From positions 32,554 to 96,553 of the forward strand of contig NZ_BDBX01000044.1 of the NCBI RefSeq assembly GCF_001613205.1: 64,000 nucleotides of DNA, read 5' to 3'. Position numbers and translations under genes: made by a program. Positions 42,681-52,055 of this stretch are shown here, piece after piece. The notes below the pieces were generated by a model. The model made no database searches. It was not told the DNA's origin and saw only the letters and a program-made list of their open reading frames with translations. The stretch is from Nocardia sienata NBRC 100364. GTDB taxonomy: Bacteria > Actinomycetota > Actinomycetes > Mycobacteriales > Mycobacteriaceae. How positions within the stretch are numbered: position 1 is the stretch's first letter; every line of letters starts with the position of its first letter.

Positions 42681-43192
42681 TCAGGCGGAGCCTGCCGGGC
42701 CGGCTTCGGCATCGGCGGCGACCACATCGCCGCGCAGCCGCTGCACCTCGGCCCGCAGTTCCGAAACCTCACGCCGCAAGGCTTGGATACAGACCAGTGC
42801 CACCCCGTTGGCGTCACCCGCGTGGATCACCTCGTCGTTGTCGCCGAGTCCGAAGGCGGCCATCCAGTCCTGGGCCATCGGCCCCAGATGACGGATATGG
42901 GCGGGTTCCCATTCGTAGCGCCAGGTACTGATCGGAAGGGCGGCGACGGCGTCGAGGATGTCGTAGCCGTTGACCGCGTCCCCGGACGGGCGGCGCGAGG
43001 TCGTCGGCTTCGGCAACAGGCGCCGAAGCCGACGGAGGAATCTCAGCGCTCCCACCGCACGGGGGCGATATCGCGCTTGATATTGCGGTTGCTCTCGATC
43101 GTGGCGCTCGCCGCACCGGAATTGACCACTGCCAGTAGCAGACCGGCAGCGGTGACGGAAGCGAGCGACAATGCCACCGAAATCTTGTTCAC
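42681..43192 (-). pseudogene. Secreted S74 (tail-spike chaperone type) domain protein, frameshifted
   Basis: ATG 43192 starts a signal peptide (ISVALSLASVTAAGLLLAVV, cleavage after ASA) followed by ESNRNIKRDIAPVRW, the start of an S74 intramolecular chaperone domain, and then a TGA at 43043-43045. The rest of the domain continues in the next frame: NGYDILDAVAALPISTWRYE, IRHLGPMAQDWMAAFGLGDN, GVALVCIQALRREVSELRAE to a stop at 42681. One frame change near 43060 splits the gene. It could be decay, a sequence error or, less likely, programmed frameshifting. Confidence 0.6.
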
Positions 43193-43485
43193 GGTTGCCT
43201 TCCTCTCTGCGCCGGACTGAGCCGGGCACAACGGTTCTCGGCTCGGTGGCTCGTCGTCACCGAGCCATACGACGATAAGGCCGCGATTCCTGCCGAACAT
43301 CGGCCTCCGGTCATCGAAATATCCGTATTCCGGCGCCGACACACCCGCCACGGCGACCATCGCGAACCCGGCCGGCACTGCACCCGACCCGGACCAAGTG
43401 CGGATATTCCGATCGAAATGGCGGATGTCCCGTCGTCGCGGCTGCCCTAACTTTCACGGCGAGGCCGCGGAACAGAGAGGATCCA

Positions 43486-44460
43486 ATGGCTATCGCACCT
43501 ACCTTCGATATTCAGCTCACGGAGGCCGATCTGCGCGAGCAACTGCGTACCGATGTGCTCTGGGGTTTGTCCGCTCCCCGCAAATGGCTTCCCCCGAAAT
43601 GGTTCTACGACGCTCGCGGGAACGCGCTGTTCGACCTCATCACCGGGCTGCCGGAGTACTACCCCGCCCGCACCGAACGCGAACTGCTGCGTATCTCGGC
43701 CGGCGCGATCGCCCGGCATGCCTCGTGCGCGACCGAACTGGTCGAACTGGGTTCGGGTTTCTCCGAGAAGACCCGGCTGTTGCTGAACACGCTCACCGCA
43801 CACGGCTCGCTGTGCTCCTACCTACCGCAGGATGTCTCCGAAACCGCGCTGCGGGCCGCGGCCGATTGGACCAGCGGCGCATTCCCGCATCTGTCCGTTC
43901 ACGGCATCGTCAGCGATTTCACCACCATGCTCGCGGCGCTTCCGCACGGTGGCCGCCGTCTGGTCGCGCTGCTCGGCGGCACCCTGGGGAATCTGCCGCC
44001 CTTCGAGCGCACCGCGTTCCTGGGTGAATTGCACCAGGTGCTCACACCCGGTGAACACTTGCTCGTCGGGGTGGGCCTGGTCACCGACCCCGCCCGGATG
44101 ATTTCCGCCTACGACGACGCCGCGGGGGTGACCGCGGAATTCAACCGGAATATGTTGCACATACTGAACGACCGGCTCGGCGCCGATTTCGATCCGCTCG
44201 CATTCGCCCATCTCGCGGTATGGGACCCGGACCTCGAATGGATCGAAATGCGCCTGGTCGCCACCGAGGCGATGCGGGTGACGATTCCCGCGCTGGATCT
44301 CGTGGTCGATTTCGCCGCCGGAGAGCACCTGCGCACCGAGATCTCGGCGCAGTTCCGGCTGCCCGGGTTCCACGCGGAACTGGCCACCGCCGGTTTCCGC
44401 GTGCGTCACACCTGGACCGACCCCGCCGGACGATTCGCGCTGATACTGGCCGACAGGTGA
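43486..44460 (+). CDS. egtD: L-histidine N-alpha-methyltransferase (EgtD-like)
   Basis: A 324-residue SAM-dependent enzyme that would trimethylate the alpha-amino group of histidine to hercynine, the first step of ergothioneine synthesis. The family hallmarks are present: LPPKWFYDARGNALFDLITG, LPEYYPARTE, VELGSGFSEKTRLLL, GGTLGNLPP, AYDDAAGVTAEFNRN. Residues that bind histidine in mycobacterial EgtD have counterparts (Y41, Y59, N169, Y209, IEM, the E and S of TEIS), so histidine is a credible substrate. No egtA, egtB, egtC or egtE is adjacent, which is unusual. It may be a second copy or a paralogue. Confidence 0.85.
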   Translation: MAIAPTFDIQLTEADLREQLRTDVLWGLSAPRKWLPPKWFYDARGNALFDLITGLPEYYPARTERELLRISAGAIARHASCATELVELGSGFSEKTRLLLNTLTAHGSLCSYLPQDVSETALRAAADWTSGAFPHLSVHGIVSDFTTMLAALPHGGRRLVALLGGTLGNLPPFERTAFLGELHQVLTPGEHLLVGVGLVTDPARMISAYDDAAGVTAEFNRNMLHILNDRLGADFDPLAFAHLAVWDPDLEWIEMRLVATEAMRVTIPALDLVVDFAAGEHLRTEISAQFRLPGFHAELATAGFRVRHTWTDPAGRFALILADR

Positions 44461-44501
44461 CCCGTCCACACCGCCACCACGGCTCCGCCCAGCGCCGCTG
44501 A

Positions 44502-45443
44502 TCACCGCCGCGACATCACGCTCGGCCCGGGCGTGTACCGGATACGCCATCCGCCCTCCCAGCGCTGACCGGGTTCGAGGCGAAGTACTGCTTCACCCGA
44601 ATTCAGCGCGTTCGGCGGCGCGGTCATCGGTTCCAGCGCGACCGCGAGACCCCGCCCCTGCGGCCGCGGGAACTCCCGCGGGGTGAAAACCTGCAGATAC
44701 TCCCATCCCGCGTCCTGGACGAGTTCGACCCTCGCACCGTCGGGGGCGGTGAGCCGGGCCGCCGCCGCGGGCGTCACCCCGCCGAACGGGGTGTCCAGGT
44801 CCAGCTCCGACAGCGGCACCCCGGCCCGCAGGTCGTAGCGGGTGCCCTCGACCGGGTGCTCGGCCACCGGGTTCATGCGGGCGTCGACCTCGAAATATGT
44901 TGTGGCGGAGACGGTCAGCTCCAGATCTTCGACCGGCGTCGCACCCACCCGCAGATACGGGTGCGCGCCCACGGCGTACGGCGCCGGGCGGTCTCCGTGG
45001 TTCAGCACGCCGTGGGTCACGGCGAGTCCGTCGGAGCACAGTTCGTAGCGAACCCAGGTGTCGAGCAGGAACGGCCAGCCGTGCTGGGGTGGTATCAGCG
45101 CGCCCAGGGTCACGGCGGCAGCGGACAGTTCCCGCACCTCGTAGGCGGTGTTGCGCAGCAACCCGTGTATCGCGTTCGAACGCGCCGGTTCGGTGATATC
45201 GAGCTGCTGGGGTAGGCCGTCGAGTATCCAGATACCGTCGCGGACCCGGTTGGGCCAGGGCGCCAAGACGATGCCGGCGCCCATCGGCGGCATCGCCTCG
45301 GCCGGAACCGGTTCGGTGACCGCGACACCGCCGACGGTCAGCCCACGCAGGACAGCGGCCACGGTGCCGATCTCGGCGCGCACGCCGGAGAGCTCCAGCA
45401 CGATCGAGCGGCCGGTCGGGGCGATGCGCTCGAAGATGGTCAC
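44502..45443 (-). CDS. Aldose 1-epimerase family protein
   Basis: A 313-residue mutarotase-fold enzyme interconverting sugar anomers. Family motifs: LAPWPNRVRDG, HGLLRNTAYEV, APYAVGAHPYLRVG with the catalytic His, and VALEPMTAPPNAL with the catalytic Glu. The length fits. Substrate sugar is not predictable. Convergent with the EgtD-like gene. Confidence 0.9.
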   Translation of the reverse strand: MTIFERIAPTGRSIVLELSGVRAEIGTVAAVLRGLTVGGVAVTEPVPAEAMPPMGAGIVLAPWPNRVRDGIWILDGLPQQLDITEPARSNAIHGLLRNTAYEVRELSAAAVTLGALIPPQHGWPFLLDTWVRYELCSDGLAVTHGVLNHGDRPAPYAVGAHPYLRVGATPVEDLELTVSATTYFEVDARMNPVAEHPVEGTRYDLRAGVPLSELDLDTPFGGVTPAAAARLTAPDGARVELVQDAGWEYLQVFTPREFPRPQGRGLAVALEPMTAPPNALNSGEAVLRLEPGQRWEGGWRIRYTPGPSVMSRR

Positions 45444-45572
45444 CTCGTCAGCCTAGATACCCATCCCGGCCGCGCCTGGCGAACACGCGGCCCGCGTCGC
45501 GCGACCGGCCACGGCGGCCGCAATCGCCACGGCCGGCGGGCCTCGCGCCGGCCACACGCGAACTCCGGGCGG

Positions 45573-45860
45573 TTACAGCCCGTTGACGATCACCGCATTG
45601 CAGTCCGCGGCCGCCTGTCGCAGCGGGATCGCCGCCTGGTATTCCTCGGACTCATACCAGGCACGGGCCGCTTCGGGAGATTCGAATTCCAGCACCACGG
45701 TCTGGGTCGCGGGCCACTCCCCTTCGAGGACCTCGAACTTGGTATCGATCGCGAGGACCTTCACTCCGGCGGCCATCGCCTTACCGGCCGCTTTACCGTA
45801 TTCGGCCATCCCCGCCGGGTCCTTGATCAGCTCGGTCACGATGACGTAGCCCTTGGCCAT
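45573..45860 (-). CDS. DUF1330 family protein
   Basis: A 95-residue dimeric alpha/beta-barrel protein: GYVIVTELIKDPAGMAEYGK, VLAIDTKFEVLEGEWPATQT, VVLEFESPEAARAWYESEEY. Members bind small ligands or act in minor degradation steps; no activity is assigned. ATG 45860 preceded by AGGAGACCAGG is chosen over the frame extension to 45899. Confidence 0.85.
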   Translation of the reverse strand: MAKGYVIVTELIKDPAGMAEYGKAAGKAMAAGVKVLAIDTKFEVLEGEWPATQTVVLEFESPEAARAWYESEEYQAAIPLRQAAADCNAVIVNGL

Positions 45861-45973
45861 CCTGGTCTCCTTTTCACGCGTGAGCCGCACCCGGCTCACC
45901 GAAGACCCTACCCATAGCGCCGTTTACGTTGTCGAAAATCTCGTATGTTGAAACAGAGAATAGGGCGGGCCAG

Positions 45974-46978
45974 TTATGCCCGGCCGTTGCGTCGGAGCAG
46001 GTGCGGCCGCAGCCGGTTGAATCCGCGCACCCGCACGCTGCGCAGGTGTTTGATGCTCAGCTCGGGCTCGTTGTCCAGTTCCGCCGCGGCACCGTCGTCC
46101 ACCAGGATCGTGCCCGGCCGGGCGACACCGGTGAGCCGGGCGGCGATGTTCACCACCGAGCCGTACAGATCGCCGAAACGCTGCAGCACCGGCCCGTAGG
46201 CCAGTGCGATGCGCAATTCCGGCGTGGTACCCACCGTCATGGTGGATTCCTGCAGCGCCAGCGCGATCCGGGCCGCGGCCAGCGGTGATTCGGCGGCGAA
46301 CATCACTTCGTCGCCGACGTTCTTGATGACCCAGCCGCCGTTCTCGGCGATGGCGTCGTTGGTGGTGGATTCGAACGCCTCCAGCAGCATGGACAGTTCG
46401 TCGGGATGCAGATGCCGGGTGAGGCGGGTGTAGCCGACCATATCCGCGAACCCGACGGCCAGCACCCGGGTCGAATCGGCCGGCGGACCCGCCTCCTCCA
46501 GATTGCGCGAAAGTGCCTCGTCGAGGTGGCGCCGCCAGGCATAGGACAGCAGACCTTCCAGCAGCTCCACCGTTTCCACGGTGGCGGTCCGGATGATCTG
46601 TTCGCGATCACCGTCGGTTCCGGCCGCGGCGACACGTCGATCGATTTCGGCCAGTACCAGGTCTACCTGCCATTCGGCCAGCCGCGCCATGGTCTGCCCG
46701 ATGGTGCGGGCCGTCGCGGCCTGCTGCCGGGTGTCCGCCCCGGCCAGGGTTCCCACCTCCCGGAATCGCCGGATGGCCGCGATATCGGCGTCGGTGTAAT
46801 CGCGCGCGCTGTCGTCCTCGCTGGCGGGGAATCCGAGCGAGACCCACAGCCGCCGCGCGAGCTCCGGTGTCACCTCGGCTCTTTCGGCCACCTCGTTGCG
46901 GTTGTAGCGCCGGCGGCCGGCGAGCAGGCTCTCCTCGGCCGCCGACCGCACCAATTCGGCTTTCTCCTGCGACACCAT
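45974..46978 (-). CDS. Class III adenylate cyclase with autoregulatory domain (Rv1264-like)
   Basis: A 334-residue cyclase making cAMP from ATP. The N-terminal 165 residues are an all-helical regulatory domain (RRYNRNEVAERAEVTPELAR, DARDYTDADIAAIRRFREV) like the pH-sensing domain of M. tuberculosis Rv1264. The catalytic domain is complete: metal-binding D179 (GFADMVG) and D223 (NVGDEVMF), adenine-selecting K219 and D270, transition-state N277 and R281. It should be active as a homodimer. Neighbours give no target. Confidence 0.9.
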   Translation of the reverse strand: MVSQEKAELVRSAAEESLLAGRRRYNRNEVAERAEVTPELARRLWVSLGFPASEDDSARDYTDADIAAIRRFREVGTLAGADTRQQAATARTIGQTMARLAEWQVDLVLAEIDRRVAAAGTDGDREQIIRTATVETVELLEGLLSYAWRRHLDEALSRNLEEAGPPADSTRVLAVGFADMVGYTRLTRHLHPDELSMLLEAFESTTNDAIAENGGWVIKNVGDEVMFAAESPLAAARIALALQESTMTVGTTPELRIALAYGPVLQRFGDLYGSVVNIAARLTGVARPGTILVDDGAAAELDNEPELSIKHLRSVRVRGFNRLRPHLLRRNGRA

Positions 46979-47102
46979 GGGCGAAACATTACGACGCCCC
47001 GCCGGCCCGCCGGTCGGTCCGGGTGAATCGCCCGGTGATCTGCGTCATGTTCGGGCAGCGGCTCGCATAGCGGCGGCCCGGTCCGGAGTCGCGAGGTAGG
47101 GC

Positions 47103-47138
47103 GGGCCCCGGTACCGGCGTGCCGGCCGACCGGGGCCC
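47103..47138 (-). terminator. GC-rich hairpin between CocE-like and cyclase genes
   Basis: GGGCCCCGGT pairs with ACCGGGGCCC across a 16-base loop that can itself fold. It lies about 145 bases beyond the CocE-like stop on the same strand. Confidence 0.5.
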
Positions 47139-47282
47139 GGGTGCAGCACCACGGGCTACGGATGACCAGGTCGTGAGGCGCGGCCTTCCTCACCTTCCGC
47201 GATCGGCGAGTTGGCCCGGCCGACCACCGCCTCGACGCCCGCCACTGCGCGGGACGGCGGCGGAGCAGCCCCGCGAAGCGAT

Positions 47283-49679
47283 CTAGGCGGGGGGCGTGAG
47301 CGCCGGTACGGGGACCTCGGCGGAAGGGGCCACGGGGACCGGCGGTCCGGCCGGGGCCGGGGCGGCCGGCACCGCCCTTGGCTCGGGAATCTCGGCCGGC
47401 CGGGCAGTGGGCGCCGCGGGTTGCGTGGTCGGCACCTCGGGCTGCCGTCCGGACTGCGCGGGCTGCGGGGCGGGCTGCTCGGCCGGCACCGCGGGCGGGA
47501 TCGTCGGGGCGGTGCCGGGTGGCGTGGGGGCCTGCACGGGCTGCGGGGCCGGTACCGGCTGCGACACCGGAGCCGGTACCGGGCGGGGAGCGGCCTGGGC
47601 GGGGACGGCGGGCGAGACGAACAGCGGCCGGTCGGTGGGCAGATTGACGAAACTCGGCGCGGCCGGATCCAGTTCCAGATGCTGCGGTTTCAGCTCGCTG
47701 TCGTTCAGCATGGGCCGGAACGCCAATGCCTTGGGCGAATTGCCGGCGAACACGTCGAGCCGCAGCCGGTGTCCGGGCGCCAGTACCGCCTGGATGGGAA
47801 TGACCGCGATATCGAGCGTCACCCGCTCCCCGGGCACCACCTTCTGCACGCTGTCCAGAGTGAGTGGATTGTGCGGCGCGGTGAGATCACCATTGGCCGA
47901 CCGCGCACTGCGGGACTCGTCGACGGCCCGCAGCGACGCGGTGAGCTGACCGGTGCTCAGCACGGTCGAGGTCCCGTCGGGCGCCACGTCGTTGACCGTC
48001 ACGTTCCAGTAGCCGTCCGCGGCGTCGTGCACTGTGTTGAGGTGCACATTGATCGGGCCGGACAGGATCGTGCGTTCGGCGATCGGCTCGCTGGTGAAGG
48101 TGAGCGCGTTGCGTTCGGCGATACGGGAGTCCTTGGCACACATGTCCAGTGCCGCGCCGATCCCCGCCGAACCCTGCGCCATGTCCCGCGAGCAGAAATT
48201 GGTCAGGCCCGGGGATACGGTGAGCCGCTCGGGCGCCCCCGGCGCAGCGGTGAGCGAGCCGTCGTGGAGAGAGTCGCCGGTCGTCCCGCTCGCCGCCCCG
48301 GACAGATACACCCGCCGGTGCGTCATACCCGGCTGCGGGAACTGGTCGAGCACGACCCAGTCCCCGCCCTGCTCCCATACGATCACCGGACCGTAGTCGG
48401 TGATGCCGTTGTCGATGTCCTTGAGCCAGTGGTCGAACCACGCGCGCTGCAGGACGTCCAGACGCGGCGGGGCCCCGGGGCGTCCGGTCCCGGCACCGGG
48501 GTTGGCGTGATAGGTGTCGCCGACGATGAGCTGTTTGCGGCCCGGCGGCAGGGGGATGTCGTTGTAGAGCGTGGTCGCGCTGTTGGCGAAGATGTCGTGC
48601 CAGCCGCCGTAGACGAAGGTCGGCACGGTGATCTTCTCCGGATGGCCCTCGATGCCCTGACGGAAGGCGCTGTTCTCGTCCAGTGCGTCGGCCAGGGCCG
48701 GCGGCATCTCGCGTAGGGAGGGGGTGAGCAGCGCCTGGGCGAGCAGATCGTAGTTCGTCGCGGGATCTGCCATGCGGTCGCGGAGCCACTGCCAGTCGAA
48801 GGTGCCGTTGAGCATGGCCTTCACATCGGGCATGAGCTTGGCCCGGTTCACCTGGGTGAGCCACAGCGGCAGGAAGGTCACGCCCACACCGCCACCCGGC
48901 GCCACCACATCGCGCATGAGATCGCTACCCGGTTCGACCGGGAAGATGGCCTGTAGCGGTCGTGGGGCGTTCTCCGCGGCCCGCAGCTGGTTGATCCCGG
49001 CATAGGACCCACCGCTCATGGCGATCCGGCCGTTGGACCACGGTTGCCGCGCCGACCATTCGATCACCTCGCGGGTGTCGAGCTGTTCGCGCTCACCGAG
49101 GGTGTCCCACAGCCCCTGGGACTGCCCGGTACCGCGTACATCCACGGAGACGAGCGTGTAACCGGCTCGGACGAGCCGGCTGTCGAGCCCGAGCACGGTC
49201 GCCACGGTGCCACCGTCCAGCGCGTGCAGCAGATCCTCGAAACCGCTGATCGGGGTGCCGGTCAGATTGATCCGCCGCACCAGGTCCATGGTCCACCGCC
49301 GCACTTCGGGATCACTCATCGCCGCCTCGATCATGCTCGACATCATTTTCGAGTACGGCGTCATGGTGACGATCGTCGGCAGCGGCCGGGTCTCCACCGC
49401 ACCGCCGGCCGCCGCGGGCCGGTACACATCGGCTTTCAGCACCACACCGTCGCTCATGGTGATCAGTACGTCTTTGTCGATGCGCGTCTCGGGATACGGC
49501 TGCGGGCCGTCGTGCAGGTCGGTCCACTGCTGGGCGAGCTCGGCGGGCGATACCGCCGGGGAAGTGTCCCGGTGCACCGGGTGGCGCGCGGATTGCGCGG
49601 CCACCACGATCACGATCACGATGGCCACCACGGTGGCGGCCGCGGCGGCCGCGAGACCGTGAACCCGGTACAGCCGCAT
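47283..49679 (-). CDS. CocE/NonD family hydrolase with Pro/Ala-rich tail
   Basis: A 798-residue S15-type serine hydrolase. An N-terminal membrane segment (AAAAAATVVAIVIVIVVAA) exports it. The alpha/beta-hydrolase domain has the nucleophile motif GGSYAG (S225), the X-Pro peptidase layout and the typical C-terminal jelly-roll (GHRLRLDVFAGNSPKALAFR). From about residue 700 a 100-residue Pro/Ala/Val-rich tail follows, perhaps spanning the cell wall. ATG 49679 has GGTGGAGG upstream. Substrates may be esters or acyl peptides; none is known. Confidence 0.85.
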   Translation of the reverse strand: MRLYRVHGLAAAAAATVVAIVIVIVVAAQSARHPVHRDTSPAVSPAELAQQWTDLHDGPQPYPETRIDKDVLITMSDGVVLKADVYRPAAAGGAVETRPLPTIVTMTPYSKMMSSMIEAAMSDPEVRRWTMDLVRRINLTGTPISGFEDLLHALDGGTVATVLGLDSRLVRAGYTLVSVDVRGTGQSQGLWDTLGEREQLDTREVIEWSARQPWSNGRIAMSGGSYAGINQLRAAENAPRPLQAIFPVEPGSDLMRDVVAPGGGVGVTFLPLWLTQVNRAKLMPDVKAMLNGTFDWQWLRDRMADPATNYDLLAQALLTPSLREMPPALADALDENSAFRQGIEGHPEKITVPTFVYGGWHDIFANSATTLYNDIPLPPGRKQLIVGDTYHANPGAGTGRPGAPPRLDVLQRAWFDHWLKDIDNGITDYGPVIVWEQGGDWVVLDQFPQPGMTHRRVYLSGAASGTTGDSLHDGSLTAAPGAPERLTVSPGLTNFCSRDMAQGSAGIGAALDMCAKDSRIAERNALTFTSEPIAERTILSGPINVHLNTVHDAADGYWNVTVNDVAPDGTSTVLSTGQLTASLRAVDESRSARSANGDLTAPHNPLTLDSVQKVVPGERVTLDIAVIPIQAVLAPGHRLRLDVFAGNSPKALAFRPMLNDSELKPQHLELDPAAPSFVNLPTDRPLFVSPAVPAQAAPRPVPAPVSQPVPAPQPVQAPTPPGTAPTIPPAVPAEQPAPQPAQSGRQPEVPTTQPAAPTARPAEIPEPRAVPAAPAPAGPPVPVAPSAEVPVPALTPPA

Positions 49680-49859
49680 GGACAAACCCTCCACCTCGTG
49701 GTTCCGGTTCCGCGCGCAGGTGGCACCGACAGTGGTTCCCGCGCACAGGTGGAGCCGACGATAGCAATCAGCTCTGAAGGAACCGGGTTACGACGCGCGG
49801 ACTCGACCGATCATCGGAACCGATGTGGCAGGGGCCCGGGGAGAGCCCGCGGCGCGGCG

Positions 49860-50471
49860 TCAGCTCGCGCGCCGCGCCCGCAGGACGAGGTCCTTGATCT
49901 GATGTCCGGCGGCGGGCCGGTCGCGGTCCCGTCGCTCGTCCACCTCGACGGTCCAGTCGTCGCCGAGGAGTTCGACGATCTCGGACGGCTGGTAGAAGTC
50001 GTAGGGATCGAACCGCGGCGAAGGTCGATCACCCTCATGCGAATGGTCGTCCCGTTGGGGGAATTCGGTGGGGTCGTGCGCGACGAACAGCAGAGTTCCA
50101 CCGGGGGCAACGGCGTCGATCAGTCCGCGCACGGTGGCGTGATCGGATTCGTGCACAATCGGGAAATAGTGTGCCGACACCAGATCGAAGGACCGGGCCG
50201 GCATCGGCGTGACGGTGATATCGGCACGCTGCCACGAGATCTCCGGGTGCCCGGCCGCGGCGCGGTCCAGCGCCACCTGCGAGATATCCACCGCGGTGAC
50301 CTGCCAGCCGCGCTCGGCCAGCCAGTACGCGTCCGCCCCCTCACCGCAACCGAGATCGAGGGCCTGGCCGGGCGCCATACCGGTCACTTCCGCGACCAGG
50401 GCGTCATTGGGCAACCCACTGAAGCGCCGTTCGCTCTCGCCGTACATATCGTCCCAGAACTGCTGGTCCAT
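49860..50471 (-). CDS. Class I SAM-dependent methyltransferase
   Basis: A 203-residue enzyme with SAM motif I ALDLGCGEGADAYW (D39-G45), VTAVDISQVALDRAAAGHPE for motif II, and HYFPIVHESDHATVRGLIDA. It resembles TehB-like or thiol methyltransferases. Substrate unknown. Divergent from the XRE-cupin regulator at 50562 and likely its target. Confidence 0.85.
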   Translation of the reverse strand: MDQQFWDDMYGESERRFSGLPNDALVAEVTGMAPGQALDLGCGEGADAYWLAERGWQVTAVDISQVALDRAAAGHPEISWQRADITVTPMPARSFDLVSAHYFPIVHESDHATVRGLIDAVAPGGTLLFVAHDPTEFPQRDDHSHEGDRPSPRFDPYDFYQPSEIVELLGDDWTVEVDERRDRDRPAAGHQIKDLVLRARRAS

Positions 50472-50561
50472 CCGTTACTCCTGGTCTCGTGAGGTGTGGT
50501 TCCCAGCATCCGGGCAAACAGCCGGCTTGACAATTTTATTTGCCAGTTCTGCAATAGAGAG

Positions 50562-51143
50562 ATGGAGCGGGAGTTCGGCGAGGTCATCGATGCGATCGGC
50601 CCGCGGCTGCGCGAACTGCGCCGCCGCAACGGCACGACGCTGGCGGCACTGTCCGAGGTCACCGGCATCCCGGTGAGCACCCTGTCGCGCCTGGAATCCG
50701 GGCAGCGAAAACCCAGCCTCGAACTGCTGCTGCCCTTGGCCAAGGCCCACCAGGTGCCGCTGGACGAACTGGTCGACGCACCGGTTACCGGTGACCCCCG
50801 GGTCCACACCCGCCCGGTGACGCGGCACGGTCAGACCTTCATCCCGCTGACCCGCAGACCGGGCGGCCTGCAGGCCTACAAGCAGATCCTCTCCGGCCGC
50901 GCCGCCGCCGAACCCGAAATGCACACCCATGAGGGTTATCACTGGCTGTATGTGCTCAACGGCAAACTCCGGCTCATCCTCGGCGACCGCGACATGATCC
51001 TGACCCCGGGTGAGGTGGCCGAATTCGATACCCATCTGCCGCATTGGTTCGGCAACGCCGACGAGCAGCCGGTGGAGTATCTGAGCATCTACGGCCCGCA
51101 GGGCGAGCGGTTCCACATCAAGGCCAGATATCGCCCCGGATGA
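50562..51143 (+). CDS. XRE family regulator with C-terminal cupin
   Basis: A 193-residue regulator. The HTH (LRELRRRNGTTLAALSEVTG, STLSRLESGQRKPSLELLLP) precedes a cupin sensor domain (EMHTHEGYHWLYVLNGKLRL, ILTPGEVAEFDTHLPHWFGN) whose His-rich motif fits a metal- or ligand-binding barrel. ATG 50562 is used. A TTGACA at 50527-50532 lies 34 bases upstream and the divergent region holds an imperfect inverted repeat. Probably regulates the divergent methyltransferase. Confidence 0.88.
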   Translation: MEREFGEVIDAIGPRLRELRRRNGTTLAALSEVTGIPVSTLSRLESGQRKPSLELLLPLAKAHQVPLDELVDAPVTGDPRVHTRPVTRHGQTFIPLTRRPGGLQAYKQILSGRAAAEPEMHTHEGYHWLYVLNGKLRLILGDRDMILTPGEVAEFDTHLPHWFGNADEQPVEYLSIYGPQGERFHIKARYRPG

Positions 51144-51391
51144 ATTCCGATACCGACTCCGAGCTGCGGAAATGCAGATAGTTATTTCTTCGTGATCCGT
51201 ATTCCCCGTGTCGCTTACCGATCGGCGCGCGATCACGCGAAATATGACTCCCCGGGTTTGCAGGACCGACATATAGCTGTGGTGCATTTCCAACGCTGTT
51301 CGAGCAGTCGGTGATGTTCTCCTCGCGCACTCGGCGGTGCAAACCGTGGCGCTTCCACCGGCTCTCGACCTGAGCACGGAGGACCGCAATT

Positions 51392-51934
51392 ATGGATTCT
51401 GTACCGATACGTCAGCGCTGTGCCGCACTGGCTCTTTTCGCCGCCGCGGCCGGCGCCATTCTCGGACCAACGGCACCCGCCCAGGCCCAGCCGGTCACAC
51501 TGCCCGGCTTCGGCACCTTCGAAATCCCCGATCAGATACCCCTACCGGCCGGAATCCCCGGTGTCGGCGCGCCCGCCCCACAGGTAGCGCCCGCCCCGCC
51601 CGTCGGCGACGTCGCGGTGGCGGCGGCGCGCAGCAAGCTCGGGGCACCGTATGTTTCCGGCGGTACCGGACCGAACGCATTCGACTGTTCGGGGCTGGTG
51701 CAGTGGGCATACCGGCAGGCCGGAGTAGAGGTACCGCGCACCAGCTGGTCCCAGCTCTCCGCCGGTACACCGGTACCGCTCGACCAGCTCCAGGTCGGCG
51801 ATGTGATCTCCTACAGCGGTGGTGGCCATTCGGCCCTGTACGCCGGAGACGGTCAGGTGATCCACGCCGCCACCTCCACCGTGGAGATATCGCCGATGTC
51901 GTATTCGCCCGTGGTCGGAGCACGCCGCTTCTGA
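51392..51934 (+). CDS. NlpC/P60 (C40) cell wall hydrolase
   Basis: A 180-residue secreted peptidoglycan endopeptidase. The signal peptide runs to the site after TAPAQA. A Pro-rich linker follows. The C40 domain has C99 (NAFDCSGLVQWAYRQAG), H146 (GHSALYAG) and H158 (VIHAATSTVE) as the triad. Similar to short RipD/RipA-like proteins. ATG 51392 with GGAGGACC upstream. It probably cleaves D-Glu to diaminopimelate linkages. Confidence 0.92.
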   Translation: MDSVPIRQRCAALALFAAAAGAILGPTAPAQAQPVTLPGFGTFEIPDQIPLPAGIPGVGAPAPQVAPAPPVGDVAVAAARSKLGAPYVSGGTGPNAFDCSGLVQWAYRQAGVEVPRTSWSQLSAGTPVPLDQLQVGDVISYSGGGHSALYAGDGQVIHAATSTVEISPMSYSPVVGARRF

Positions 51935-52010
51935 CCCGGGCCGCACCGTGGTCCCCATCGACCGGTGGCAAACCCGAACCACAGCCTCGGGCCCACGGAG
52001 CACCCACGGA

Positions 52011-52048
52011 GTACGGCCCTCGGGACGGGGAAGTACCGAGGGCCGTAC
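52011..52048. terminator. Bidirectional hairpin between NlpC/P60 and thiolase genes
   Basis: A perfect 13-bp stem (52011-52023 with 52036-52048, arm GTACGGCCCTCGG) and a 12-base loop sit between two convergent genes, a few bases before the thiolase stop. Likely terminates both. Confidence 0.75.
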
Positions 52049-52055
52049 CCGGTGA

